Notes under the pieces: generated by a model
Databases searched by the model: none
The model's input: the letters and a program-made list of their open reading frames with translations, nothing else
Told to the model about the DNA's origin: nothing
Shown: piece by piece, positions 18,294 through 26,568 of the stretch
Numbering within the stretch: position 1 is the stretch's first letter
How the letters are laid out: the number at the start of each line of letters is the position of its first letter
Made by a program: the position numbers and the translations under genes
DNA from: Rubrivivax sp.
GTDB lineage: Bacteria > Pseudomonadota > Gammaproteobacteria > Burkholderiales > Burkholderiaceae_C
Assembly (NCBI GenBank): GCA_027484825.1
Contig: JAIXSE010000010.1
Span: 1 to 64,000, forward strand
Length of the DNA: 64,000 bases
Direction: 5' to 3'

Positions 18294-18482
18294 GGGGGGT
18301 CACCTCGGTTCCGTTGATCTTGAGACTGCCGACCCGGTCGGGAGCAGCCGATGGTCTGGAGCTTATCGCCTGCGGCAGTCCTTCAACGAACCGGGACGGC
18401 GTCTGGCGGACACGCCCCGCGCGCCCAAGCTGGTTGCGCGAGCGGATGGGGCGAACAGCGGATGACGCACATTCATTGATGC

Positions 18483-18507
18483 AAAACAAAAGGGACCCTC
18501 GGGTCCC
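18483..18507 (-). terminator. Rho-independent terminator
   Basis: Minus strand GGGACC-CGAG-GGTCCC hairpin followed by TTTTGTTTTGC. It would end transcription from the Trp-rich protein gene. Confidence 0.75.
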
Positions 18508-18647
18508 CTGGATGTGGGCGAACTGGAATCCATCCGCTCCAATGAACGCGGCATGCTGGCATCGGTGATGCTGCGCCGCTGGTGTTCGCCGCCGTGCGCC
18601 CGTCTGACCTTGGCCCCAGCCCCCACCCTGACCCATCCCTCACACCG

Positions 18648-18692
18648 GGCACCGGCCGAGGGCCTGAGGGGCAGCGAGCGTTGGCCGGTGCC
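18648..18692. repeat. 10-bp inverted repeat after the Trp-rich gene
   Basis: GGCACCGGCC (18648-18657) pairs exactly with GGCCGGTGCC (18683-18692) around a 25-base loop. It begins two bases beyond the stop codon and has no T-run. It may stabilise the 3' end of the mRNA. Confidence 0.6.
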
Positions 18693-18694
18693 GA

Positions 18695-18943
18695 TCAGCG
18701 GCGACGGCGCTGCTTGTCCGACGTGCCGAGCTTGCTCATGGCCTCCTGGCGCCGCGCTTCCTTGCGCTCGTCCAGCCGATCCATGGCCTTGCGCTGGGTG
18801 TAGCCGGTCTTGTCAGCAAATTCCCACCAGACCACGGCCACGCCAAAAGGCGCCAGCACCCACCACCAACTCAGGTCGGCCACAGGGCCCACTTCCGCCA
18901 CCTTCATCAGCAGGAGCAACACCCCAACCACAATGAACCACAT
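18695..18943 (-). CDS. Small Trp-rich membrane protein (TIGR04438-like)
   Basis: 82 residues. MWFIVVGVLLLLMKVAEVGP then DLSWWWVLAPFGVAVVWWEF gives two membrane segments with six Trp, followed by a charged tail (MDRLDERKEARRQEAMSKLG). This matches the small Trp-rich family typical of Burkholderiales, of unknown function. ATG 18943 is preferred over an upstream one because AGGAG stands 8 bases before it and the family begins MWF. Confidence 0.82.
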   Translation of the reverse strand: MWFIVVGVLLLLMKVAEVGPVADLSWWWVLAPFGVAVVWWEFADKTGYTQRKAMDRLDERKEARRQEAMSKLGTSDKQRRRR

Positions 18944-19190
18944 CCGATCTCTCCTCTTGGCCGATGCGCCACTGCGCCGCCGGCCCAACACTACAATCTT
19001 TTGAGCCCGGCAGGCCCCAGCCGCGCCTTGGCACCTGTTTCATATTGCCGTTTTGCCGACCCACCCTTCGGGATGTCCGCACCGGCGGGCTGAAATGTAG
19101 CCAAAAGGCGTCGAAGGGGGCTCACCGATTGCCGACCGTTTCCAACCGTTTCCTTCCGGGTATCCTCCCGGAACGATTTGAAAGGATGCC

Positions 19191-19502
19191 ATGAAAATTG
19201 CCCTGATCGCCTCCACCACCCTGCTGGCCGCTGCCTTCGCCACCCCCGCCCTGGCCAGCCCGGAGCTGGCGCAGAAGAAGAACTGCATGGCCTGCCATGC
19301 GGTGGACAAGAAGCTGGTGGGCCCCGCCTACAAGGATGTCGCCGCCAAGTACGCCGGTGACAAGGACGCAGTGAAGAAGCTGTCCGAAAAGGTCATCAAG
19401 GGCGGCTCCGGCGTCTGGGGCCCTGTGCCCATGCCGGCCAACACCCAGGTGTCCCCGGCGGAAGCCGAGACCCTGGTCAAGTGGATCCTCACCACCAAGT
19501 GA
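19191..19502 (+). CDS. Periplasmic class I cytochrome c (c551/c552 type)
   Basis: 103 residues. A signal peptide (about 1-22, ending ATPALAS) is followed by the haem motif CMACH (32-36) and the axial Met in GPVPMPANTQ (Met81), the pattern of small electron carriers that feed terminal oxidases or nitrite reductase. The start is supported by AAAGGA just upstream. It is monocistronic: a terminator hairpin follows within 40 bases, and the next gene is on the other strand. Confidence 0.93.
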   Translation: MKIALIASTTLLAAAFATPALASPELAQKKNCMACHAVDKKLVGPAYKDVAAKYAGDKDAVKKLSEKVIKGGSGVWGPVPMPANTQVSPAEAETLVKWILTTK

Positions 19503-19538
19503 CCTCGAAGGGTTGACCCAAACCATGGGCTGACCCAA

Positions 19539-19574
19539 AAAATTGGGGGCTCACGCCACCACACGTGAGCCCCC
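19539..19574 (-). terminator. Hairpin terminator between cytochrome c and degP
   Basis: GGGGGCTCACG (19545-19555) pairs with CGTGAGCCCCC (19564-19574). On the minus strand it is followed by a run of six T, so it ends degP transcription; it could also slow transcripts from the cytochrome gene. Confidence 0.85.
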
Positions 19575-19621
19575 TCGGAGCAACGACCAGGCCTCCCTGG
19601 TCGCTCTTCTCACCCCACGGA

Positions 19622-21274
19622 TCAACCGATCCGAACCGGTACGAAGATCTTGTCGCTGCCGCGCTGCACCAGCAGGGCGACCGACTTTTCAGCGTTCTGG
19701 AGCAGGCTCTTGACCTGATCCACCGACTGCACAGGCGTGCCATTGACCGCCAGCAGCACATCCCCGGGCCGCACTTGCGCACGGGCGGCCGGACCGGCCA
19801 CTTCCTCGATCACCAGCCCTTCGCGAATGCCCAGCTGACGGCGCTCTTCCGGCTGCAGCGGACGCAGCGTCAGCCCCAGCTTGCCTTGTGATGCGGACGG
19901 GCTGTCATCGCTCTTGGCCTGGCGGGACGCCCGGTCGCTGGCATCCCCCAGCACCACATTGAGCTGCTCACGCTTGCCGCCGCGCCACACTTCCATGGCG
20001 ATGCGGTCCCCCGGGCTGGACTGGTCCACCAGGGCCGGCAGGTCGCCGCTGGCCACAATGGGCTGACCCTTGAAGCTCAGGATCACGTCTCCCGGACGCA
20101 GACCGGACTTCGCCGCAGGACTGCCCTCCTCCACATTCGCCACCAGCGCGCCTTCCGGACGCTCCAGCTTGAAGGAGTCGGCAAAGCCCTGATTCACCTC
20201 CTGCACCATCACGCCCAGCCGCGCATGCTGCACCTTGCCGCCGCTCTGGATCTGCTGGCGGATCTTGTTGGCCACTTCAACCGGAATGGCGAAGGACAGG
20301 CCCTGATACCCCCCCGAGGCGCTGTAGATCTGGGAGTTGATCCCCACCACCTCGCCGCGTGCATTGAACAGCGGGCCGCCGGAGTTGCCGGGGTTGATGG
20401 CCACGTCGGTCTGCAGGAAGGGCACGCGGCTTTCTTCCGGCCCCAGCGAGCGGCCCTTGGCGCTGATCACACCGGCACTGACGCTGTTCTCAAAGCCGAA
20501 CGGAGAGCCGATGGCCAGCACCCATTCCCCCACCCGCAGGTCCTTGGTGGAGCCCAGGCGGACAGTGGGCAGGTTCTTGGCGTCAATCTTGAGCACCGCC
20601 ACGTCGGTGGACTTGTCGCTGCCCAGCACCTTGGCGCGGAACTCGCGGCGGTCGGTCAGCTTGACCACCACGTCCTGCGCGTCCTGCACCACATGGGCAT
20701 TGGTCAGGATGATGCCGTCGTTGCTGACGATGAAGCCCGAGCCCTGGCCGCGGATCTGGCGGCTGCCGCCGTCCTGGTCGCCCCCAAAGCCGGGACCACC
20801 GGGGCCGCCGGGGATGCCGAAGCGGCGGAAGAAGTCATAGAACGGGTCGTCCGGGTCGATCTGCGGCGTGCGGGAGCTGCGCGTCTTGACGGTGCCGGAG
20901 ACACTGATGTTGACCACGGCCGGGCCCTGGCTGGCGGCGATCTGGGCAAAGTCGGGCAAGCCTGCCGGGGGCGGCGTCACCGCCGTGGGGGCGGCGGCGC
21001 CGGCCAGCGGGGTGGTGACAGCGGTGGCGGCAGCGACTTGCGTGCCGTTCATGGCGTTGGCGCCGGTGGCTGCGTTGGGCGAGCCCCCCTCATTGCCTGG
21101 GACCGCACCCGTGACTGCGCCCGGGCCGCCCATGGCGGCGGACGACGTGTCCGCGTCGTTGGCCCCCTTGGCATTGCGCATGGCCAGGGCACCGCCCGTC
21201 GCGCCAAGCACGCCGGCTGCGGCCAGCGCCCACACCAGTTTTTTCGCCGAGATCATCTTTTCCACTTGAGCCAT
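19622..21274 (-). CDS. DegP/MucD-like periplasmic serine protease with two PDZ domains
   Basis: 550 residues. A membrane-like signal segment (residues about 9-31) and an Ala/Gly/Pro/Thr-rich linker lead to a trypsin-like domain with the full triad: LTNAHVV (His), KSTDVAVLKID (Asp) and INPGNSGGPLFN (Ser). Two PDZ domains follow, with GSPAAKSGLRPGDVILSFKG and ARAQVRPGDVLLAVNG. It is a chaperone-protease for misfolded envelope proteins. ATG 21274 is used because AGGAGG lies 8 bases upstream; a GTG three codons earlier overlaps that site. It lies next to a QseBC-like two-component pair in the same direction, which may belong to the same envelope-stress regulon. Confidence 0.93.
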   Translation of the reverse strand: MAQVEKMISAKKLVWALAAAGVLGATGGALAMRNAKGANDADTSSAAMGGPGAVTGAVPGNEGGSPNAATGANAMNGTQVAAATAVTTPLAGAAAPTAVTPPPAGLPDFAQIAASQGPAVVNISVSGTVKTRSSRTPQIDPDDPFYDFFRRFGIPGGPGGPGFGGDQDGGSRQIRGQGSGFIVSNDGIILTNAHVVQDAQDVVVKLTDRREFRAKVLGSDKSTDVAVLKIDAKNLPTVRLGSTKDLRVGEWVLAIGSPFGFENSVSAGVISAKGRSLGPEESRVPFLQTDVAINPGNSGGPLFNARGEVVGINSQIYSASGGYQGLSFAIPVEVANKIRQQIQSGGKVQHARLGVMVQEVNQGFADSFKLERPEGALVANVEEGSPAAKSGLRPGDVILSFKGQPIVASGDLPALVDQSSPGDRIAMEVWRGGKREQLNVVLGDASDRASRQAKSDDSPSASQGKLGLTLRPLQPEERRQLGIREGLVIEEVAGPAARAQVRPGDVLLAVNGTPVQSVDQVKSLLQNAEKSVALLVQRGSDKIFVPVRIG

Positions 21275-21281
21275 TTGATTC

Positions 21282-21294
21282 ACCTCCTGGAGGT
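21282..21294 (-). promoter_or_regulatory. Shine-Dalgarno site embedded in a near-palindrome
   Basis: The ribosome-binding AGGAGG of the degP start sits in ACCTCCTGGAGGT, whose six-base arms are complementary. It could base-pair with neighbouring mRNA or another transcript. The site decides the ATG at 21274. Confidence 0.6.
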
Positions 21295-21392
21295 AAGTCA
21301 GAGTCGATGGCTGGAGTGTGAAGACGCTCCCTTAGACCTCTCTTAAGCCTCCCCAAACAAGTGGGAAGGTCAGGCTATTGAGTGGCGCCGCC

Positions 21393-22739
21393 TCAGGCGC
21401 GGGCCAGTGCGGGCAGCGCGGCGCCGGTCCGCAGCGGGAAGGCCAGCTCCACCCTCAACCCCCCCAGGGACGTGCTGTGCCCCAGCTGCAGGGTGGCGCC
21501 GTGGTCGCTGGCGATGCTTCTGGCGATGGCCAGCCCGAGCCCGCTGCCGGGGGCCTGCTGCGCCTGGGCTTCGGACCGATAGAAGCGGTCGAACACCCGG
21601 GAACGCTCCGCATCCGGAATGCCCGGACCGTCGTCCTCCACCACCACCAGCGCCTGGTGGGCGGTGCGCTCCAGGCTCAGGTCCACCCGGCTGCGGCCGT
21701 ACTTGACGGCGTTGTCCAGCAGATTGCGCAGCAGGATCTGCAAGGCGTCCTGCTGGCCATTGATCTCCACCGGATCGCAGCGTCCCAGGCCCACATCCAC
21801 CCCACGCGCCTGGGCCAGGGTGCTGGCCTCCACCACGCCGTCCCGGCACAGCGCATCCAGCGCAATCACCTGCGGCGGCGGCTGCACCTTGGCGCTGTCC
21901 TGCCGGGCCAGCGTCAGCAATTGCTCGATCAGCCGCCCGGCCCGGTCGATGCCGGTGGCCAGACGCTCGGTGGCCTGGGTGCGGGAGGCGTCGTCCGGCG
22001 CCCGGCGCAGGGCCTGCAGCTGCAGCTTCAGCGCTGCCAGCGGAGAGCGCAGCTCATGGGCGGCATCCGCCACAAACTGCTGCTGAGTCTCGAAGGCCTG
22101 ACGGACCCGGTCCAGCAGCGCATTGAGCTCGGTGACCAGCGGCTCGACTTCGCTGGGAAGGTCGCCCGCATCCACCGGCGACAGGTCCTGTGCCGCACGG
22201 CGGGAAATCTGCTGCCGCACCCGTTGCAGCGGGTCCAGCGAATAACTCACCACCCACCACACCACCATCGCCAGCAGCGGCAGCATCATGGCTGTGGGCA
22301 GCACGGTGCGCCAGGCCAGTTGGCCCGCCATCCGCTGGCGCACCGACATGTCCTGCGCCACCTGCACCACCTGGAAGCGCCCCTGGATGGCCAGCACCCG
22401 GTAGCGCTTGCCCTTGAGCTCCACATTCGAAAAGCCCAGCACCGCCCGCTGCGGCAGCCAGTCCGGGCCGGCCGACCGGTACAGCGGCGTGCCGTCCAGC
22501 CCCCACACCTGCACGATCAGGTCGATGCTCTGCTCTTCCCCCAGCGGCAAGGGCAGGCCGGTGCCCATGCCGGCACGCAGGGACAGGGCGACCTGCTGCA
22601 TCTGGTAGTCGAAGATTTCGTCGGCTTCGGCCAGGGCATTGCGGTAGGCACTGCCGCCCTGCACCAGCGCACTGAGAAGCATGGCTCCCAGCAGGAACAG
22701 CAGCAGCCGATAACGCAGTGAACGCGGCAGCACGCTCAT
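21393..22739 (-). CDS. Sensor histidine kinase, QseC-like
   Basis: 448 residues. TM1 (YRLLLFLLGAMLLSALVQGG) and TM2 (PTAMMLPLLAMVVWWVVSY) flank a periplasmic sensor of about 130 residues. A HAMP region follows, then HisKA with phospho-His in ADAAHELRSPLAALKLQL, and HATPase_c with LLRNLLDNAVKYG, VVEDDGPGIPDAE and GSGLGLAIARSIA. It autophosphorylates and passes phosphate to the upstream response regulator. ATG 22739 overlaps the regulator stop (ATGA), so the frame further upstream is not used. Confidence 0.93.
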   Translation of the reverse strand: MSVLPRSLRYRLLLFLLGAMLLSALVQGGSAYRNALAEADEIFDYQMQQVALSLRAGMGTGLPLPLGEEQSIDLIVQVWGLDGTPLYRSAGPDWLPQRAVLGFSNVELKGKRYRVLAIQGRFQVVQVAQDMSVRQRMAGQLAWRTVLPTAMMLPLLAMVVWWVVSYSLDPLQRVRQQISRRAAQDLSPVDAGDLPSEVEPLVTELNALLDRVRQAFETQQQFVADAAHELRSPLAALKLQLQALRRAPDDASRTQATERLATGIDRAGRLIEQLLTLARQDSAKVQPPPQVIALDALCRDGVVEASTLAQARGVDVGLGRCDPVEINGQQDALQILLRNLLDNAVKYGRSRVDLSLERTAHQALVVVEDDGPGIPDAERSRVFDRFYRSEAQAQQAPGSGLGLAIARSIASDHGATLQLGHSTSLGGLRVELAFPLRTGAALPALARA

Positions 22740-23395
22740 TCCTTGGGCACGCGGTAGCCCACGCCTCGCACGTTCTGGATCAGCTCGGCCCCGAGTTTCT
22801 TGCGCAGGCCGTGGATGTAGACCTCCACCGCATTGCTGCTGATCTCGTCCTTCCAGCCGTAGAGCTTCTCTTCGAGCTGCTGACGCGACAGCACAATGCC
22901 GGGCCGGGCGATCAGCGGCTCCAGCACCGCCCATTCGCGGGCCGAGAGGGTCACCGGCTGCCCTTGAGCGGTGACTTCCCGCGTGGCGGGGTTGATGGTG
23001 ACGCCCATGTGCTCATAGACCGGCTCCGCCCGCCCGGCCGCGCGGCGCAGCAGCGCCCGGATGCGGGCCAGCAGCTCGTCGAGCTCGAAGGGCTTGAGCA
23101 CATAGTCGTCGGCGCCGGCGTCCAGGCCGGCCACCCGCTGCTGCAGCGCATCCCGGGCCGTGGCAATCAGCACCGGCATGGTCTGCTTGCGGCCGCGCAG
23201 CCCTTGCAGCACCTGCATGCCATCGCGCTTGGGCAGGCCCAGGTCCAGCAGGACGAGATCGTAGGTCTGGGACTGCAGGGCGGTGTCAGCCATTTCGCCG
23301 TCCCGCACCCAGTCCACCGCATAGCCGTCGGCGCGCAGCAGCTCCAGCAGCTGCTCGCCGATCATGGCGTCATCTTCCACCAGCAAAAGTCGCAT
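22736..23395 (-). CDS. OmpR-family response regulator, QseB/PmrA-like
   Basis: 219 residues. The receiver domain has the acidic pair in LLLVEDDAMIG, phospho-acceptor Asp51 (LVLLDLGLPKRDG), Thr/Ser in VLIATARD and Lys101 in ADDYVLKPF. The winged-helix DNA-binding domain ends with NAVEVYIHGLRKKLG and RGVGYRVPKE. It is first in the two-gene operon with the kinase. The targets may include the nearby degP, but no binding site was identified. Confidence 0.94.
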   Translation of the reverse strand: MRLLLVEDDAMIGEQLLELLRADGYAVDWVRDGEMADTALQSQTYDLVLLDLGLPKRDGMQVLQGLRGRKQTMPVLIATARDALQQRVAGLDAGADDYVLKPFELDELLARIRALLRRAAGRAEPVYEHMGVTINPATREVTAQGQPVTLSAREWAVLEPLIARPGIVLSRQQLEEKLYGWKDEISSNAVEVYIHGLRKKLGAELIQNVRGVGYRVPKE

Positions 23396-23466
23396 GGCGG
23401 CGATTGTGCACGGGCGCGCGGGAGCTGGCCAAGGCGCTCACCGCCCCCGCCCCCCCGCGCACACGG

Positions 23467-26037
23467 TCAGCGCCCCACGCCCGTCACCTGCCGGGTGAGG
23501 TCCAGCACCCAATGCGGCGCCCATTCCTGGTCCACCATCTCACGGAGTTGGTCCGGGGTCTTGAGCGCCGGCTGGCGGACGTTGGCGGCTGCGGCGCGCT
23601 CGCCGACCTCCGCGCGTTCAGCGCGTGTTGGCGCACGCGACATGAACACCGGCGGGGCCTGGGTGGTGCGTCCGGCGCGACCGGTCAGGGGACCGGAGTC
23701 CTGGGCACTGCCGGGAAGCAGGCGGGCCGGCAGCTCCGTCACCCGCTCGCGGCTGGTCGCCAGCGCCTGCTCGAAGCGCTCGCTATGGCCGGTGACCCGG
23801 TGACGCCACCGCTGCTGGTCCCGGGGGCTCAGACTCTCGAATTGCTGGGCCAGCAAGGATTTGATGACCTGCCGGGCCAACTGGGCCACCTGTTGGGGAT
23901 CGGCACCCGCGGCGGCGGCGGAGGACGGACCTGCCTGCTGGTTCACATGCTCGGCCAGATCGTCATGCACCTGCCGCATCAGGTCGCGCGACCAGGTGAC
24001 GTGGCGATCCAGCGTTCGGGTGGCGGGATCGGTCAGACGGGCACGCAGGTAGCCGATCAGCCCGGTCCGGGCGGTCATTTCCTGGACGAGCGGCTTGGCA
24101 CGCGCCAGGTAGGCGGCGAAACGACGGCCTCCAGGCTCCCAGTCCCGGCGCACGGCCTGCGGAATGCGGGCGAGTTCCGCCTGGGTGGCGGTGGCCGCGG
24201 CCTCCCGGCTGGCCGTCAGCACACGGGCCTCTTCCATGGGCGTGCGGGGGGCCGGATGCTCCGCGCGTGCCGCATGTGACGATGGCACAGACGGGGACAC
24301 AGACGGGGACCTGGACAGCGATGCGGATCCCTTGGGGCTGTCCGCGAACTTGTCGATGAGGCGTTTGACGTTGGCTGGCGAGCGACCGCCGCCGGCATGC
24401 AGGAGCCGCGAGCGCAACTGTTCGGTGGCGGGCAGCTCCAGCGTAGACCGTTGGCGTGGAGCGACGAGGCCCGAGGCCTCTGGGCCGGTGCGAGGCAGCA
24501 CGGTGGTGGCGGGGTCCGCATCGGGTGCGGACGGATCGGCTTGGCGCGCTGCGGGTTTCGCCTCAAGACCGGCGGGCTCAGTGGCAAGGCCGGTCGGCTC
24601 GGCTTCATTGAGCTCCGCCGTGGTGGACAGCGCCCCCCTGGACGCGAAGCGCTGCAGCGAATCCTGACCCTTGGCACTTTGCAGCGTGTCGCTCATCACC
24701 CCCGAGTCTTCCGAGAGGACTGAAAACTGACGTGAGAACCGCGCCGTCTGATGCTCGCCCGACAGCTCGACCGAAGGCTTGTCCGCCGGTTGCAAGGGGC
24801 TGGAGGGCTGCGAAGCGAAAGACGCATCCGCGCCCCGCCTGCGCAGCGTATCCACGTCCATGCCCGTGTCCATGTCCGCGTCCGTGTCCTGAAGACTGAT
24901 GCCTTCATCAGGCTCCAGGGACCGATGCAGCGCCGCGACAGGCGACTCTATGTTTCCATGAAGCGAGGTCCAGGCCTTCAACAGGTCTCGGGCCATGGCT
25001 CCGGTATCCAGTGGCCGGCCCCGGATTTCCGCGAATTGGGGGCTTCGCCGGGCTTGTGCGTTCTGAATGAACTCGTCCAGGCGATGCTCCAGTTCGCCGA
25101 CCGTCTTGATCTGGATGTCCTCCCGGTTGAGCGCATCCAGGCACTCCATGCCGTACAGGGCGGTGGCCACGGCGCCGGAGGCGGTCGCGCCGTCCTTGCA
25201 CATCAGGGCCAAGCGCAGCGGCTGATTGTGATCCTGCTGCCAACAGACGCTCAGCTGGAACATCATCCGGTAAATCCAGTTCGGCGACTCAAGATCCAGG
25301 GTGTGCAGACGCAGGGCATGCTGCTCCGCAGTGCCGTCCGCCCGGGTCAGTTTCGTCCACAGTTTTTCAGGATGTCCGGGTTTGGCTTTCTCGGCGTGGT
25401 CTGCAGTCTGCACCCCCAGGTAGTCCCCATCACCGGGGAACCGGAAATTCAGCCCTTCCACCAGCGGGCCCGCACCCCCGTCCTCCGCAGGCCCATTTCC
25501 GCGCACCGTTCCCGACGACACGTCGCTCACCACGATCAGGTCACTCATCTTCCCCAGCAGCAACGCGCTGGCCACGCCGCCGGCCGCACGGGACTCCGGG
25601 GTTGAGGGCGCTTGCATCTGCAAGACGGAGGTGCCATCCAGCTGGTGGCTCCAGGAGGCGGTCCCGGACAGTGGCTTGTAAGTCCCCCACTGAGTGCCTG
25701 CCGCCGCCAGCGGCAGCGCGGTGGCATTGATCCGGGCGGCGTCCGACCCTCGAGGATCAACCCAGTCCTGTCGACCTGCGGGTGACATCTGAAGCTCCGC
25801 CGGGAGGGCCACAAAGTGGTCCGGGACAAAGTAGATCTGAGGGTGTTCGTTCCAGTGACGATCCAGCAGCAGGCGCGCGGGCGCACCACTTCCGGCGATG
25901 AACGGCACACCCTGCAGGCTGATGGACGGCAGCGTGGGCTCGATGCGGTAGTCCTCGAACCCCGACCATGGGGAGTTCTGTGTCGCTTCGGTGGCCGCAA
26001 AGGCCACGATCGGTTCCGGCTTGTTCAGGTGCATCAT
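23467..26037 (-). CDS. Large orphan protein with PTP-like P-loop lacking the catalytic Arg
   Basis: 856 residues and no family I can name with certainty. Residues about 60-300 have the order of motifs of a eukaryotic-type tyrosine phosphatase: ARINATALP, DLIVVSDVSSG, then LRLALMCKDGATASGAVATA in the place of VHCSAGVGRTG. Cys280 is kept, but the Arg six residues later is Ala286, so catalysis is not expected. Residues about 370-620 are disordered, Ser/Ala/Pro/Glu-rich. The C-terminal 230 residues are helical with an LVQEMTARTGLIGYLRARL segment. There is no signal peptide. It is isolated from its neighbours by strand and spacing. It may be a secreted effector or pseudophosphatase; this is inference. 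Confidence 0.6.
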   Translation of the reverse strand: MMHLNKPEPIVAFAATEATQNSPWSGFEDYRIEPTLPSISLQGVPFIAGSGAPARLLLDRHWNEHPQIYFVPDHFVALPAELQMSPAGRQDWVDPRGSDAARINATALPLAAAGTQWGTYKPLSGTASWSHQLDGTSVLQMQAPSTPESRAAGGVASALLLGKMSDLIVVSDVSSGTVRGNGPAEDGGAGPLVEGLNFRFPGDGDYLGVQTADHAEKAKPGHPEKLWTKLTRADGTAEQHALRLHTLDLESPNWIYRMMFQLSVCWQQDHNQPLRLALMCKDGATASGAVATALYGMECLDALNREDIQIKTVGELEHRLDEFIQNAQARRSPQFAEIRGRPLDTGAMARDLLKAWTSLHGNIESPVAALHRSLEPDEGISLQDTDADMDTGMDVDTLRRRGADASFASQPSSPLQPADKPSVELSGEHQTARFSRQFSVLSEDSGVMSDTLQSAKGQDSLQRFASRGALSTTAELNEAEPTGLATEPAGLEAKPAARQADPSAPDADPATTVLPRTGPEASGLVAPRQRSTLELPATEQLRSRLLHAGGGRSPANVKRLIDKFADSPKGSASLSRSPSVSPSVPSSHAARAEHPAPRTPMEEARVLTASREAAATATQAELARIPQAVRRDWEPGGRRFAAYLARAKPLVQEMTARTGLIGYLRARLTDPATRTLDRHVTWSRDLMRQVHDDLAEHVNQQAGPSSAAAAGADPQQVAQLARQVIKSLLAQQFESLSPRDQQRWRHRVTGHSERFEQALATSRERVTELPARLLPGSAQDSGPLTGRAGRTTQAPPVFMSRAPTRAERAEVGERAAAANVRQPALKTPDQLREMVDQEWAPHWVLDLTRQVTGVGR

Positions 26038-26121
26038 GGCAGACGGGCGCGGGGCCTCTTAATACTTCGGACGACTTGGTGCCGCCAGCGAGCGTCGGAG
26101 TTCGCATGACAAGTCCTGCCC

Positions 26122-26149
26122 TTCCTTCGCAACAAACCATGACTACAAT
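26122..26149 (+). promoter_or_regulatory. Possible promoter of the gcv operon
   Basis: TACAAT (26144-26149) is a good -10 box, and TTCCTT (26122-26127) at 16 bases is a weak -35. Transcription would begin just before the riboswitch at about 26155. Confidence 0.45.
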
Positions 26150-26154
26150 GCGGG

Positions 26155-26440
26155 GGTCAGGAGAGAGTTCCCATCGGCGCGAGCCGGGGAGCCGCCGAAG
26201 GCGCAGTGGCTTGCACCCGTCCCATAGGGCATCGGGCGCTGGCTGCGAACGCTCAGGCAAAAGGACTGGCAAGACGTCGGCCGTGCCGCACCCGCGGCGC
26301 ACCGGCGTTCCTCACTGGAGAGAGGCGGGGTGGACCCAGCGGCGCAAGCCCGGGTTGAGCCCGCCCACCGAAGGGGCAAGCCACGGACACGCTGTTGTGC
26401 GTCCGGCGGCCAATCTCTCAGGTAAAGCGGACAGCGAGGG
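26155..26440 (+). ncRNA. Tandem glycine riboswitch
   Basis: Two glycine aptamers lie in series before gcvT. Aptamer 1 (about 26155-26270) has GGAGAGAGTTC, then CGCCGAAGGCGCA and finally GCTCAGGCAAAAGGACT. Aptamer 2 (about 26312-26440) has CTGGAGAGAGGC, then CACCGAAGGGGCAAG and CTCTCAGGTAAAGCGGACAG. These are the conserved core elements of the class. Glycine binding normally turns on gcv expression. The expression platform (26440-26560) contains GC-rich repeats I cannot fold by eye. Confidence 0.92.
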
Positions 26441-26568
26441 CATCCCCCATTTCAGCCCGCCAGCGGCGGCGACTGAAGACCGGCATGGCGCCGGCCCGTC
26501 AGACGCCCCGGACGCTCTCAAGCCCCGCTGCGGTTGCAATGGTTTCCAGATCGCCCCCGGAGACTTTC

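Larger units (their letters stand above)
18294..18694. other. 400-base intergenic region
   Basis: No credible gene on either strand. It contains a minus-strand terminator (18483-18507) and a long-armed inverted repeat (18648-18692) just after the Trp-rich gene. The promoter of the TPR-like gene should lie in 18294-18480, but I cannot place it. Confidence 0.6.

Noticed and set aside
26038-26150. Plant-inducible-promoter (PIP) box upstream of the PTP-like gene
   Set aside because: TTCG pairs are present but not at the 16-base spacing that defines the box; no type III regulator link can be claimed.
26395-26568. Upstream extension of gcvT
   Set aside because: Covers the glycine riboswitch and lacks a ribosome site; the family start is at 26569.
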